From positions 13,797,371-13,861,370 of the forward strand of contig OW121743.1 in the NCBI GenBank assembly GCA_933228675.1: a stretch of 64,000 bases of DNA. The letters run 5' to 3'. Below the pieces are notes generated by a model. It saw only the letters and a program-made list of their open reading frames with translations, was not told where the DNA came from and did no database searches. This document shows, one piece after another, positions 1 through 12,470 of this stretch. This stretch comes from Stomorhina lunata (taxonomy: Eukaryota > Arthropoda > Insecta > Diptera > Rhiniidae). The translations under genes were made by a program, and so were the position numbers. Position 1 is the first letter of the stretch. Every line of letters starts with the position of its first letter.

Positions 1-310
1 TATGTGCTATTTTTTCAAGATTTAGAGATTCTAGTAGATTTGAGTCATTTCTGGCTGAGTATCTGATATGTGAGCTATGGTCAATTGTGGATCGATTGTT
101 AGCAAATTTCAGTCATCGCTTAATATTTACAAAATATTTATCTGTGCAAAGTTTTAGTGATAAAATGCATTTATCTTTAGATTTGTATGATTTTTGTGCT
201 TTTCTGGGCATTTAAAAGACTTTTGAGAAAGGGTCTTGTATGAGAGGTATGGTCGAATATGGACTAATTAATACAAAGTTAGGGCTTTTATCTTCAATTC
301 GGTTTAGGTT
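1..310. repeat. degraded dipteran dispersed repeat (TATGGGAGCTATGGTC family)
   Basis: Two degraded copies of the module seen many times at 27600-29600 are visible: 'gtgagctatggtcaa' followed by 'gatcgatt' near 70-100, and 'gagaggtatggtcgaa' followed by 'ggactaatt' near 240-270. The copy is old and has no recognisable ends; the left end may lie outside the window. No coding potential is seen. Confidence 0.5.
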
Positions 311-864
311 ATCTCTTTCTGCGTAACTATATAATGAATTATAGTTTTCATGATTTATCTGCCTTAAGTCGCGTAGTAACTACTTTGTATGCTTTTCCTC
401 GAAGATATTCATTATCACTTTAAATTCAATCTGCCTTCGTGGTTATATTGATTAAATGAGGTATATTTTTATAGTTGGCTTTTCTCTTGGCTTTTAAGTA
501 TTTCGGTCGGAGGTGGCTTATTTCTGTATTCCGTGGGTATGTATTTAGACGATTTGCTACGACCCTTCGGCTGGACTTGAATACATTGACGGTATTGATT
601 TTTGGATTATGAAACCCTCCTTTAACAAGTGTTAAAATTGATTGAAAAATGTGCTAGGTATGCAAAGCAACTACTCGTACAGCGTTTCTCAGACTGTACC
701 ACAAATACTACTACCTCAGCCCTCCCAATGAATTGTAACATATGAGTAGGGTCGACCCCTAAAAAGCTTGATAAAAAACTAAGTCCAAAATTTAAATCTT
801 ATCACGAAAGTGATTTAATTCCAGTTTAGTTATGCACTTTTTGAGTTTTTGATTGAAATCCAGG

Positions 865-1102
865 GATCGAAAGCAAATATTGTATGTTATACCATACGTT
901 TTTCCTTCAAAAACGTGGAAGGAATTCTTTTTGCAAACAACCGAAAACAAAATTTAAACATTTCACAAAAACTGTAAACAAATTTCGCAAAACTGCTTTA
1001 CAAATATTCTTACAATGTTCTCTTATACGCGTCTCAATTGAAACTGTTCCCACAATATTCGTCCATCGGCCTTATATAGTAGAGAAGAGAGTTTCTAGCA
1101 TT
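865..1102 (-). repeat. dispersed repeat carrying a core promoter-like block, copy 1
   Basis: On the minus strand this segment matches 21584-21820. Shared blocks, in minus-strand order, are GCTAGAAACT, a CTTCTCTACTATA box leading into TATATAAGG (TATA at 1072-1078), GAGACGCGTATAAGAGAAC, a TTTTGTTTTCGGTTGTTTGC block, AATTCTTTCC-like sequence and CAATATTT..TCGATC. The open frame at 884-1252 on the plus strand is antisense to this block and is not a gene. An LTR fragment or a duplicated promoter and 5' leader are both possible. Confidence 0.6.
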
Positions 1103-1749
1103 ATCCTAAATGTATGCTATACAAATGTTTCTGAAATATTTTACACTTCGATCGATATCGTCATATTATTTTGCGATATATTTTTTATAGAACGATATGA
1201 CTTTAATCTCAAAATAGACCTCAGTTTTGCCAATTACCAAATTTTTAAATAAAAATTTCTGGAGATCTGAGGACATAAGTGGGCTATGTTTTTTGCGATA
1301 TATAGGGGAGTCTCTTTCTCTTCAGCATAATGACAACTCCTACAGTCGTTACTCTAAAAATTGAGTCTCCGTGAGTACATTAGATTTAATTCAGTTTTAC
1401 ATACAATTTTGGATTCAGAATTTTCCTTTTTAATTTCCATTTTTCTGATAAAACCAACACTTTAGCATGCAATTGAAATAAAATTTACTATTTGGATAGT
1501 ACTTTATTTTCTAGTACAAAAGAAATTAACACAAGACTTTTAATAACACGAACGTTAACATTAACAGTAACTAAAGGCTGTTAACTAATACTTAGCAGCA
1601 CAAGAGAGTTAAAGTAGAAAGCAATTTAACATAACACTGAAAGAAATTAAAAAAATTAAAAGTTTTGTGTTATTTAAGAAAAAAATTATAAGATATAATT
1701 ATATTTTTAAGACTAAAAAGCAATTTATTTAAAACCTAATTTTTGTTAA

Positions 1750-2103
<354 letters not shown>

Positions 2104-3060
2104 ATTGAAATCTTATTTCGATTTTTAGTTATGGTTGTTTCTTTTTTACACAAAAAATAACTTAAGGGTTATTTAAAAAAAAAAATAATAATTTTTTTTA
2201 AAAAAGGAAAGTTTACTAGTCAAATTTCTTTAAAATAAAAACAAAAAAAAAATTCAATTTTTTAATTTCTAAATAAATTATTAAAATTACAAGAAAAAAA
2301 AAACTAAATAAATCTTTAGACAAAGAAATTACAAGTTAAAAGAAAATATTCCGATATTTAGAAAAATCAAGAGAATTAAAGCCAATAACCCTGGAAAAAT
2401 TGAATTTTGAAAAAAAGAAGAGATTAAAACCAAATAAACCTCCTATAAATCATTAAAACTAAAACAAAAAAAAAATATTCAAAAAATATAGAAGTTAAAT
2501 CAAAATATTTCGAACACATTCTGTAACTCATCAATTTCGATTTGGATTAAATTTGCAAGATTTAAAAAATATTTCTTTTGTGTGTAATAAATTTTTATTT
2601 GAAAGAATTGTTACACATATGGCCCCCCTTATGGAGGTAAAACCGATAAAATTCTCTCTGAAGATTTTGACTGCATGAAGATGGAATTTCATATGGATTT
2701 GGCTTTCAATATAAATTTTTGTTGTACATTTTTCAAAAATCAGTTCATATTTGACTGTAGCAAAAAAATGAATAATAAAAAAAAAAAAATTGTTTGAATA
2801 AAAAAATTGGGTGGTCATACCAAAACTCAATTATCTTTGAAATCCTTAAAAATTTCTATCTGACTTTTTTAAGGCTTATTCCTTGCACTTTAATCTACAA
2901 TCAAGTAAAGTTTGAAGAAAATCGAAAATAGTTTTACTGAGATATACTTGTTTCGGAAACATATTTCGATGTCATATTTGCTTTTTACCAAATAAAGTTT
3001 TATTTAAAATTTTTCTTAATTCTTCTTAACATAATTTGTTAATAAATGTATATAAGACAT
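2104..3060 (+). other. AT-rich sequence after the ELAV exon, probable 3' UTR
   Basis: No gene is seen. The stretch is dominated by poly(A) and poly(T) runs and has AATAAA-type hexamers, for example near 2234-2239. ELAV-family transcripts are known for long neural 3' UTRs, so at least part of this is likely UTR. How far it extends, possibly across the satellite into 4400-5600, cannot be decided from sequence alone. Confidence 0.45.
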
Positions 3061-4402
3061 AGAAAAATTGGCAGTAGCTAAAGCTTTCTATAGAAAAGTT
3101 GGAGGTAGCTTAAGTTTTCTATAGAAAATTGGCGGTAGCTTAAGTTTTCTATAGAAAAGTTGTAGCTGGGACTAGTTTCCTATAAAAAAAGTTGTCGCTG
3201 GGATTAGATTTCTATAGAAAACTTGTCGCTGGGACTAGTTTTATATAGAAAACTTGTCGCTGGGACTAGTTTTCTATGGAAAACTTGTCGCTGGGACTAG
3301 TTTTCTATGGAAAACTTGTCGCTGGGACTAGTTTTCTATAGAAAACTTGTCGTTGGGACTAGTTTTCTATAGAAAACTTGTCGCTGGGACTAGTTTTCTA
3401 TAGAAAACTTGTCGCTGGGACTAGTTTTCTATAGAAAACTTGTCTCTGGGACTAGTTTTCTATAGAAAACTTGTCGCTGGGACTAGTTTTCTATAGAAAA
3501 CCTGTCGCTGGAACTAGTTTTCTATAGAAAACTTGTCGATGGGACTAGTTTTCTATAGAAAACTTGTCGCTGGGACTAGTTTTCTATAGAAAAGTTGTCG
3601 GTGGGACTACTTTTCTATAGAAAACTTGTCGCTGGGACTAGTTTTCTATAGAAAAGTTTTCGCTGGGACTAGTTATCTATAGAAAGTTGTCACTGGTACT
3701 AGTTTTCTATAAAAAAGTTGTCGATGGGACTAGTTTTCTATAGAAAACTTGTCGCTGGGACTAGTTTTCTATAGAAAACTTGTCGCTGGGACTAGTTTTC
3801 TATAGAAAACTTGTCGCTGGGACTAGTTTTCTATAGAAAACTTGTCGCTGGGACTAGTTTTCTATAGAAAACTTGTCGCTGGGACTAGTTTTCTATAGAA
3901 AATTTGTCGCTGGGACTAGTTTTCTATAGAAAACTTGTCGCTGGGACTAGTTTTCTATAGAAAAGATGTCGCTAAGACTAGTTTTCTATAGAGAAGTTGT
4001 CGCTGGGACTAGTTTTCTATAAAACAAATTGTCGCTGGGACTAGTTTTCTATAGAAAACTTGTCGCTGGGACTAGTCTTCTATAGAAAACTTGTCGCTGG
4101 GACTAGTTTTCTATAGAAAACTTGTCGCTGGGACTAGTTTTCTATAGAAAACTTGTCGCTGGGACTAGTTTTCTATATAAAACTTGTCGCTGGGACTAGT
4201 TTTCTATAGAAAACTTGTCGCTGGGACTAGTTTTCTATAGAAAACTTGTCGCTGGGACTAGTTTTCTATAGAAAACTTGTCGCTGGGACTAGTTTTCTAT
4301 AGAGAAGTTGTCGCTGGGACTAGTTTTCTATAAAAAAATTTGTCGCTAGGACTAGTTTTCTATAGAAAACTTGTCGCTGGGACTAGTTTCTATAGAAAAG
4401 TT
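3061..4402. repeat. 31-bp satellite array A (spacer CTTGTCGCTGGGACTAG)
   Basis: About 43 tandem units of 31 bp, each made of the palindrome TTTTCTATAGAAAA plus the 17-bp spacer CTTGTCGCTGGGACTAG. The first three or four units diverge (spacers such as GTTGGAGGTAGCTTAAG), and the centre is nearly homogeneous. The array lies just downstream of the ELAV exon, possibly within its 3' UTR. The open frame at 4371-4577 begins in the last units and is not a gene. Confidence 0.97.
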
Positions 4403-6380
4403 ATGGGTATCTTACAAAATTTATGTCTTGGGAGAATGTCTTTGCCAAATTTCATCGAAAGCGAAGATGATAAGTTCCAAAATTGTTATTTTTTGTTCCA
4501 AAAATTTTGATTTGACTCATAGACATTATGCGTCTTTAAAAGCTAGTAAAACCCCAAAAAAAACTTTTAGAAATTGAAAGAAAAAATTAAAAATAAAACT
4601 ATAAAGAAATAAACAATTCTCAACCAAAACAGCACAAGATGTAGCGCAACAAAAAATATTATTTATAAATAATTTATTTATTAATTAATTAAATATAATT
4701 TCTTTTTCTCATAAAATATAATTTAAATTTTAATAAGTTTCTTCTTCAAATTCTTCATAAATGAAAGAAAAAAGAAAACAGAAAAAAAAAACAAAATATT
4801 CAAACAAGAAAAAATATATTAATTAACCATAACTTTATTATAATAAATGTTTATTACTTCAAAGAAAAACCAAAAAAAAGTATGAAAAATCTATAAAAAA
4901 AATTAATAAAAAATAAATAAATATTTATTAAATAAAAAAAGATTTCTTAAAAATAACCAAAAAAATATATTTGTATCTGTGTGTAATAATATTTTTTAGA
5001 CATATTTATTTATGTTAAATTAACTTATATTTATCTTATATAAATTTCATTAATAATTAATTAATTACCTAAATAATTTATTTAAATTTTTATTCAATTA
5101 AATTTAAAAAGAAAAACTCAATTCATTCCATTCATAAAATAAAAAAACATAAAGAAAAATAAATTACAAAAAATATTTTAATTCCCCTAAATATTTTAGT
5201 CCCATATAAAATAAAAAACAAAAAGACCTTAAATAATTTATCTAAAAAAAAATATTTAAAGTAATAAAACCCAAAAACCAAAATAAAACAAAAATATTAA
5301 AAATTATTCTTATTATCATTATTATGATTAAATTATTAATATTATTATATTAAACGCTATATGATTATAATATTGTATTTTAAATAAATGTGTGTAATAA
5401 TTTTATTTTTAACATTTAATTTTACCCAAAAAACCAAAAACAAAAAAGAGATAAATAATTTGTTTTATAAAATATTAAATGCAAAAACTGAATGATTGAA
5501 AGAAAGAAGAAAAATATAAATGAAAAAACAAATTCAAACTGAATGAAAAATAAAACCAAAACAAAAAACTCGCATTTTATTAAATTTTTTTTCTTTTTAA
5601 ATTTTTATGAAACACCCGGTAGTGATACAAAAACAACATTACAGCAACTAACATGAACAAACAGCAACAACTAAGCAACAACAAGACAGTTACAAAATAG
5701 TATCAGTAAAGAGAGAAAAATAGATAGTTACATACAAGCAAAAAGAGAATAAAAGTTAAAGTAAATCTTAAGAGAAACAAACGTAAGTAGTTATTAGAGA
5801 GAGATAAATCAGGATTGGAAAAATGGTACATTTGTTGCTTTTCTGATACATTTTATATCTTGATAGATCTGTGGTACTACCACCTTACACTTTTCTTACC
5901 TTTTAGTCTTAGTTTCTCACTGTGTCAAAGCAGACAGTAGAAGATTGCTCTGTCAGTCATCGTGAAACTTTGTTTACTTTATGTACTTTTCTATTTCTTT
6001 AGAAGTCATTTCTCCTAATTCTTTTGGGTTCTGGAAGAAATAAGAATCAACACTAATTAATAACGCGGCTGTGCAATACATTGGCAGATGAAGTGAAACG
6101 TATCGTTTTCTTCATCATGGGAAATATTTCCAACTTCTATAACCAGTAATAATACATATATATTTACTACTTATATAAAGCCTACTAAGAATATCGCATC
6201 AAGAACTAACATTGCATTGGGCCCAGTCGGGATGTGACGCTTGTCGACTTCAGCAATCTCGACAAATACATTCGATTCAGTATTTGGTATATACCTCCTA
6301 TATTTCGTTTGCGAAATATAAGAGGTATACCATTTTCAAAATGATTTAATAATGAATATACCGCTTACCATTGTTATATA
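4403..6380. other. A-rich noncoding stretch
   Basis: From about 4560 to 5600 the plus strand is strongly A-rich with scattered AATAAA hexamers and TTTATTTAT-like elements. From 5600 to 6380 there is low-complexity CAACAA sequence and unremarkable unique DNA. No gene is visible. A distal part of the ELAV-gene 3' UTR is a reasonable reading but unproven. Confidence 0.5.
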
Positions 6381-6389
6381 ATCAGAGGT

Positions 6390-6905
6390 CGGCTGCGGGT
6401 TCTTCTTTTTTAATCCTTGACTCCCAGTGGAGAAGTGGTTTCATTCATCAGAATATTCTCGCATTGTATCAGCTGCCGTAGCAGAGGGATTTCTCGCATA
6501 ATTACCCCTTGGAGTAGTATATTCTGTAATGTTATTTCTTTTCATGCTTAAAACATCGTGAGTTTTAAGCATGGGTGAAGAGTCTAAAGACACGAGCCAC
6601 GTTTGTATAGCTATCCGAGACCGACGCACGCTTGCAGCCACTGCAGTTTCGTACTTTACTAATTACAATTATCTTAGACCATTATACCAAATACGTTAGA
6701 ATGGTTCTAAGATAGTTCCCTTTTATTTTAGCCCCGAACCTAGAATCCCAGACGGGTTGTTTATCGTATCTTAAACTGGATTGCTCAGGTTACCAGGATG
6801 CACCTCGGGGAGGTTATGGTAGGAATTGGATACAGTTCATACCTGTTAGTTGGATAAGCCAGGCAACAGCTGCATCTCATTACATCCCATGCGGGTTGCA
6901 GCGCA
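6390..6905. repeat. unclassified dispersed repeat, copy 1
   Basis: Shares ordered blocks with 11790-12440: CTTGACTCCCAGTG, AGCTGCCGTAGCAG, TTTCTTTTCATGCTTA, AAAGACACGAGCCA, ACAATTATCTTAGACC, CCTAGAATCCCAGACGGG and CATTACATCCCA. The base composition is more GC-rich than the surroundings. A short hairpin (CATGCTTAAAAC / GAGTTTTAAGCATG) lies near 6545-6573. No intact protein is seen and the family is not recognised; an old retroelement piece is likely. A short related block (CCACTGGGAGTCAAGG) recurs reversed near 8735. Confidence 0.6.
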
Positions 6906-7127
6906 TGAGAGTCACACACATATGCTGAGAGTCACACACACATGCTTTTACTACTATTCTCATTCCCGCATGAACTTTTAATGGAGTTGTTTGCGCTGCT
7001 TGAAAGCTTTTGCTACAGTTATTGTAGTTATTGTTGTGTTTATAAAAAGCACAATTCAAAATATTTTATATTCTCTCACATATACAAATTCACAATGAAG
7101 ATGTATGTGTTTGCCGACCTCTGATTA

Positions 7128-7676
7128 CACTGCTCTGCAGCCAAATCCTCCTTTTAATAAAACTATGTGGACTACATGGATTTTGATGCGCTAAACTCAG
7201 ATCCGTTGTCGGTTTTTTTCCATCAGATCCGGATTTTTATTTTATTCTTAAGATATGTAGCTCTTAGAAAAATTTTTAAAATGTTAAAATTTTGCTTTAT
7301 CTTTTTTTAATTACATTTTTAACCCGAAAAAAATTACGAATTTCGCATGAAAAAAAATTTTGTCTCCATTAATTTCCAAATAACTCCAAAACGATAAGAG
7401 ATACAGAAAAATTATATTAGATTAAAATAAATGCAATTTTGTTATGCATCTTCAAGTATTTTAATTTTGAAAATCGGATGAGTCGTTCTCGAGTTAGGAC
7501 GAAATAGGTCTCCGCACCTGACTAATTTAAGGGGAAACATTTGCCACGCCCATAAAAAAATCCAGATCTGTTGGAAAAGAACCGACAACAGATCTGAGTT
7601 TAGCGCATCAAGATTCATATAGTCCGCATAGTTTTATTAAAAGGAAAGACAAAAAATGAATTTTTGCAGAGCAGTG
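7128..7676. mobile_element. non-autonomous DNA transposon (MITE) with ~110-bp terminal inverted repeats
   Basis: The ends are CACTGCTCTGCA and TGCAGAGCAGTG, and the inverted arms run about 110 bp (7128-7240 against 7555-7676), both containing GATGCGCTAAACTCAGATC. TTA flanks both ends directly (7125-7127 and 7677-7679), consistent with a 3-bp target duplication. A CACTG start with a 3-bp duplication suggests a CMC (CACTA/Chapaev)-type element, with PIF/Harbinger as the alternative. There is no transposase inside; the open frame at 7615-7800 runs across the right arm and is not a gene. Confidence 0.8.
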
Positions 7677-8685
7677 TTATAGTCCACTTGTTGTGAGAAA
7701 TTATACCATTTACCTCTTCTTTGTAGATCAAACCCATTACTTCCAGTTTCTCTGATAAATGTAATAGGGCTCTAAAATCATACTGCAGACATTGTGACAT
7801 GTTCTACATGACGTGAATCCTAAATTTTCATAAAAAATACCTAAAACTACCAAAGAGTTAGTGTTAAAATAGAAATGAACGAAATGATCAGGCTGTCTTT
7901 GTTAACTTCTGCAAAGATCTTAAGCATTTCAGTTAGTTACCATAGGATCATCAGGCAATCGCATCAGGCTATCCTTGGTAATCTCTCAAATACTTTTGGC
8001 ATTTAAGTTAAGTGTCATCGGCCGTCAGGCGATCCCGATCTTTAGAAGTAAATGGGTTACCATGTTATTCAGAAATGCCTCTCGCCTAATTTAGAACATC
8101 TATATCTGTTGATTGTTAGAGTTTTCGAAAAGACTTTATCAAAGTTGTACTTCTTCAAGGAAAATAGGCAGCTTTTCTTTCCTTTTTTAAAACTTCTCTT
8201 CACTTTTTTAAAACTCACAATGATTCTGCTGGATTCCGCTCAATATATTTCTTCTTCGAAGCTATAAAATTCGTAGATTTCGATACTATGATTAGATACC
8301 AGTCTTAGGCAATGAGGTTCAGATATTGAACTAGCAGTCAGATAAATTTTTAGTTAGGCAAATCTCCGAACTTTCTTACTTAAATGGCCTTTAATTACAG
8401 CCTGTTAAGGTCAAAGTCCGAGCATTTTAATCTTGTGAGCATATTCTAAAATTTCGTAGGCCAAGCTCTGAAAGCTTTTCCCCTAATTAGTCTTTCCATC
8501 GAAGTTTTACAAGTTCTCTTTTAACATTAGGGGAGGCCGCAGTTTAGACAAAAGTAAGGATTAAAATATTAAGAAAAACAGCTTAATATTCCAATTCCAT
8601 ACACTCTTTTACAGATAATAGCCGATTAAAAGCAGAACTGAAACCAACTTATAAAACGGGTCGTGCTTATTTTCCTATTAGAGTA

Positions 8686-8800
8686 GAGCATAGGGCCTCA
8701 ACAATTTTGAGGCCCTATGCTCCACTGAGGCCCTATGCTCCACTGGGAGTCAAGGATAACAGAAGAATGCTCCACTTGGAGTCAAGGATAACAGAAGAAG
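8686..8800. repeat. stem-loop followed by short local duplications
   Basis: GAGCATAGGGCCTCAA (8686-8701) and its exact reverse complement (8707-8722) form a 16-bp stem with a 5-base loop. The right arm block GAGGCCCTATGCTCCACT is then repeated directly, and GGAGTCAAGGATAACAGAAG occurs twice. It abuts the RTE-type LINE fragment and looks like a site of repeated slippage or foldback repair. Confidence 0.7.
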
Positions 8801-9245
8801 AAAAAATAGGGCCTCAACCATTCTTTTATATCGAACTCTATTGCGAGATGTTAGCAAGCTATTCTTGGAATAACGTCCAAGTATAGCTTGCTGCTTGCAA
8901 CTCCACATCAACTGGCGTTCTCTACATTCTGGCAGAAGCATCAACACGACGACCTCTTTTCTGTGGATATTAACGAAGCCCTTGTGCAGCAATTTTGGTA
9001 TTTGGCCTTTAAAGCAATGTTGGGCAAAGTCTCTCTGATGTCAAATTTTGCTAACCCTAGGGTTAGCCCAACATTGCTTTAATGTATGTGGCCTATCCAT
9101 CGCCATTTCACTTGGCATACCTCAATAGAAGCAGGGATTTGATTTGCCGCGTTAAGTAGATCTTCATTTCTTATGCGGTTCGGCCACCTTAAGCATTTAT
9201 TTGCAAAGTTCTTAAGCATTCATTTGCAAAGATTTGCAAGCGCTT
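8801..9245 (-). mobile_element. RTE-type LINE 3'-end fragment, copy 1
   Basis: Matches 34378-34650, which on the minus strand encodes the C-terminal end of an RTE-clade reverse transcriptase ORF. Shared blocks include GGGCCTCAACCA, CACGACG, CTTTTCTGTGGATA, GTATTTGGCCTTTAAAG and GTGGCCTATCCATCGCC. The fragment is interrupted at 9014/9077 by a small MITE. The reading frames are broken, so it is a dead copy. Confidence 0.7.
9015..9076. mobile_element. micro-MITE, hAT-like, 62 bp, in the RTE fragment
   Basis: The ends are CAATGTTGGGC and GCCCAACATTG, and the centre is the palindrome CTAACCCTAGGGTTAG. It is flanked by CTTTAAAG and CTTTAATG, an 8-bp target duplication with one mismatch. The related LINE copy at 34510-34530 has the uninterrupted site GCCTTTAAAGTGTGTGGCC. 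The right arm is shorter than in the sister copy at 38844-38941, so it has an internal deletion. CA(A/G)TG termini plus an 8-bp duplication fit hAT. Confidence 0.85.
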
Positions 9246-9808
9246 ATCGATGGCAATTGTGCGCTAATAGGTTCGATTTATTGCTCAAAAGACCCAGTGT
9301 TATGTATCAGCATACAATCGCATAATGGACTATATTGCTTCATTACAATTATAGGAGGTACAAAAATTATAGAATCAGAAATTTCTAAAACTCGGATTTC
9401 TAAAGCAGTGTAAGATGTATTTTACTTTATATGATGGCGTTAGTATATAAACCACCTATGTCCGACTTAAAATAAAATACAACCTTAGATATAGGCCGAT
9501 GCTTTAAAATCTATTTTGGAGCATCTCTACCGCAAAAAAAGAGAGCGAGAAGTTGCTTACCGATGATTAAGAATTATACATAAATTTACAAATATTTCAA
9601 ATTAAATCTGTTGAGGAATATAGAAAATAGGGGACATTAAAAAAAACACACTTTTGAAATACCCAACGCACAATTAGTTTTAAGAGTTTAAAAGCTTTCC
9701 TAAACTATAGTTAAGACGGAAAAATGAAATCACTAATAAATAGTACAACTAAGAGATTGTTATAATACGAAGGCTATTATTTTTTATTACAATGCTAGGA
9801 CATTAACT

Positions 9809-9882
9809 TACAAAGGAACCGCTTTTTAGGACCCAAGTGACGCTGACCTACATCGGCTGCCTGCCCAACCTAACCTAACCTA
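9809..9882 (+). mobile_element. 3' tail of an I/LOA-like LINE
   Basis: Matches the 3' end of the LINE at 30841-33050 in the opposite orientation. Shared sequence is CAAAGGAACCGCTT, GACCCAAGTGACGCTGAC, CATCGGCTGCCTGCC and the CCTAA-repeat tail. Only about 75 bp are present, as expected of a strongly 5'-truncated insertion. Confidence 0.75.
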
Positions 9883-10889
9883 CATTAACTTAACATTATA
9901 ACTTAACATAATGCATTGCTCATATATAAATTTATGTTCCCCAATCTGGCATTCGGTCTATAGCAAGGTTGGCCATTACTTGCGTGACAGGGGAATAACA
10001 ACAATTTGCATTAAATAAGAAAACTTTTTCAAAGCAAAACTCATGCTTAACTAGCAACAACAAAACATACAGCAAATACAATTCTCGGAGTACATTCTAA
10101 TTTTAAGTCTCATTTCAAAACGCTCTCTATTTACTCAATGCTGGCATTGAGTAAATTTTTTAAGAGGAATCAATGTTTGGTAAAAGTCGTATATCAATTT
10201 CCCTACTTTTTAACAAAAACAGCACTTGAAGTTTTTTGCCTCTACTGGAAAGTTGTAAGTTTTGCGTTGTCTTTCTTAGGAGAAACAAGTACGATATGTA
10301 AAATAACATTAAATCTTGAACATTACCTATAAAAACTGTTTAATGTAGACGTTTAAAGTAAAATTTTATATTCGAGATAACAAGAATAAAATGATCTTAG
10401 AAATTGGCTTAGAAATGGATTTAGATCAGTAAAGCTCAGTACAACAACAAAGCACAATTGAAACACTTATTGTTGGAAAACAGAAATGATGGACATTGCA
10501 GTTGACATGGTTGAGTGTGGTTTCACGATTTTTAAATGTAATGACTTTCATTTTCAAATAAGAACTAGTTAGACTTCGTTATACTTAAACCAATGCGATT
10601 TCTTAAGCCTATAGCTCGATAACTACTGATTTCGTACAAAGTGACCACGATAAGGGTATTTTGGGTCTGTGCTTTTATTTGCCGTGAATAGAAATATTGA
10701 GCCAACACTACCGATCGACTCAGAATCACTACATGAGTAGATGTAATGACAGTACTTTTAACCTTAAAATAAAAGACCAGGTTTTATTTAATGGAAGTTT
10801 AAATAGTGAGACCATTGCTATTGAAAGTGGTAGAAATACAGATGTAGATCGATTATATCTGGTACCTCAGCAGCTGACTATAACTGACT

Positions 10890-11695
10890 ATAACATTTTT
10901 TAACAGAGACCGGATATTAATACTTTTAAAACAATATTTTCATGTTTAAATCCATAAAAAAACAATCATTGAAGTTTAAAAAAATATTAAAAATCCCTCA
11001 TGATTTTTATTTGTTCAAAAATTTTGTTTCTTTTTTCAATCCGATGAAAATGAAATATAAAAAAATCGTTTGGGATATTTATCCGTACAGTTCAAAATAA
11101 TTTTCATCTTTTTTCATCCGATGAAAATAAATTTTGATAGAAAAAAAAATCAATTTTTTTGTGTATTTGTCCGGGCATAAAGCATTTTTAGGACGTTTAA
11201 AAAGCAATAAATTCAATTATTGTTGCAAATTTTATATTGAAATAGGTTTGAGCAACAAATGGTCGTTGTCCAAATGCGTTTAAAACGTTTAAAAGTTAAT
11301 TTTTTTTTAGAAATAGCGACGCGAATCAAAGAAACCACCAATAGTTCCCATTAGAACTATTATCTTTAACTTCGATGTCCTAAAACATTGCAATAAATTG
11401 AAAACATATTCATACATTCATTGTGAAAGATTTTGAAATTTCATAAACATTTTATTTTTTCAAAGTCAAAACAGAAGTTCAAAAATAAAACAATCAATAA
11501 AATATTTTTCTGTTCGGATATTTATCGTTATAGATATTTAAAATTTTCATCATGAGGGATATTTATATTTCAAATATAAATACCTCTTTTTTTATTTTTC
11601 GATCGAAATGAAAATAAATTTTCATCGGCAAAGATATTTATACTTGATGGATTTAAAAAATAAAACGATCTCCGTTCTCTGTTTTTTAATGACAT
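10890..11695. mobile_element. possible inverted-repeat DNA element, about 0.8 kb
   Basis: The left end reads CATTTTTTAACAGAGACCGG and the right end reads CCGTTCTCTGTTTTTTAATG, an inverted pair, with further imperfect inverted matches inward (AAATCCAT near 10950 and ATGGATTT near 11645). The interior holds several TCATCCGATGAAAAT palindromic motifs and no coding frame. The target duplication is unclear and the family unknown. Confidence 0.5.
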
Positions 11696-11789
11696 ATTAT
11701 ACTCGTATCTAAAATGTTTTTTATGTAAGTATTAAGAAAAGTTTTAAATTGTTTGACAATCGGTACAAGTTCTCCCCGATGGAATAGAC

Positions 11790-12440
11790 TTTAGTGGGAT
11801 CGGTCTTACCCTTGACCCCCAGTGAAACATATCGCATAGATTAGGCAACTCCAAAATCCTTGTGCTAGCTGCCGTAGCAGGAAGAATTCTTTCGCATGTT
11901 TGGAGTAGATTCCCTTTTGCTCGAAAAAATTAAAGTTAAAAAATAACTTTTATTTTTGCTTGAAAAAATAAAAGTCAAAAATAGCTGTTATTTTCTGTCG
12001 AAAAAATAAAAGTCAAAAAATAACATTTATTTCTGCTCGAAAAAATAAAAGTCAAAAAATAACTTTTATTTTCTGACTTTTTGCGATAAAAGTTATAACT
12101 GTTATGGTCCCTGCTCTTTAATGTTGTTTCTTTTCATGCTTACAACATCGTAAGTGCTAAGCCGATGGGTGGATGAGTCCAAAGACACCAGCCAGCATAG
12201 CGAGCCGCTCGATCCCAGACAGACGCCCGCTTACAGCCGCAACTAACATGTTGAACAGTTCCGTTTACAATTATCTTAGACCCTTAGACCAAATACGTTG
12301 GAATGGCTACAAGATAACAAAATCCCATAATAGCCCTGACCTAGAATCCCACACGGGCTTATCGCAACTTTAACTAAGTTGCTCAAGTTGCTGGAGACGC
12401 TAGGCAACAACCGCGTCCCATTACATCCCAGGGTCGGTCT
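11790..12440. repeat. unclassified dispersed repeat, copy 2, with internal tandem insertion
   Basis: Second copy of the repeat at 6390-6905, same orientation and block order. Between the TTTGGAGTAGATTCCC and TTAATGTTGTTTCTTTTC blocks it carries an extra stretch at about 11917-12085. That stretch has four tandem units of roughly 45 bp built on GAAAAAATAAAAGTCAAAAA and ATAACTTTTATTT, a self-complementary pattern absent from copy 1. No gene; the open frame at 12173-12373 lies in the repeat. Confidence 0.6.
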
Positions 12441-12470
12441 TGATTGACATTAATTCTTTTTCACTAGTTT

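Noticed and set aside
884..1252. 122-residue plus-strand protein
   Set aside because: It is antisense to a repeat copy that reads on the minus strand, and its second half is low complexity; the homologous copy at 21584 does not keep the frame.
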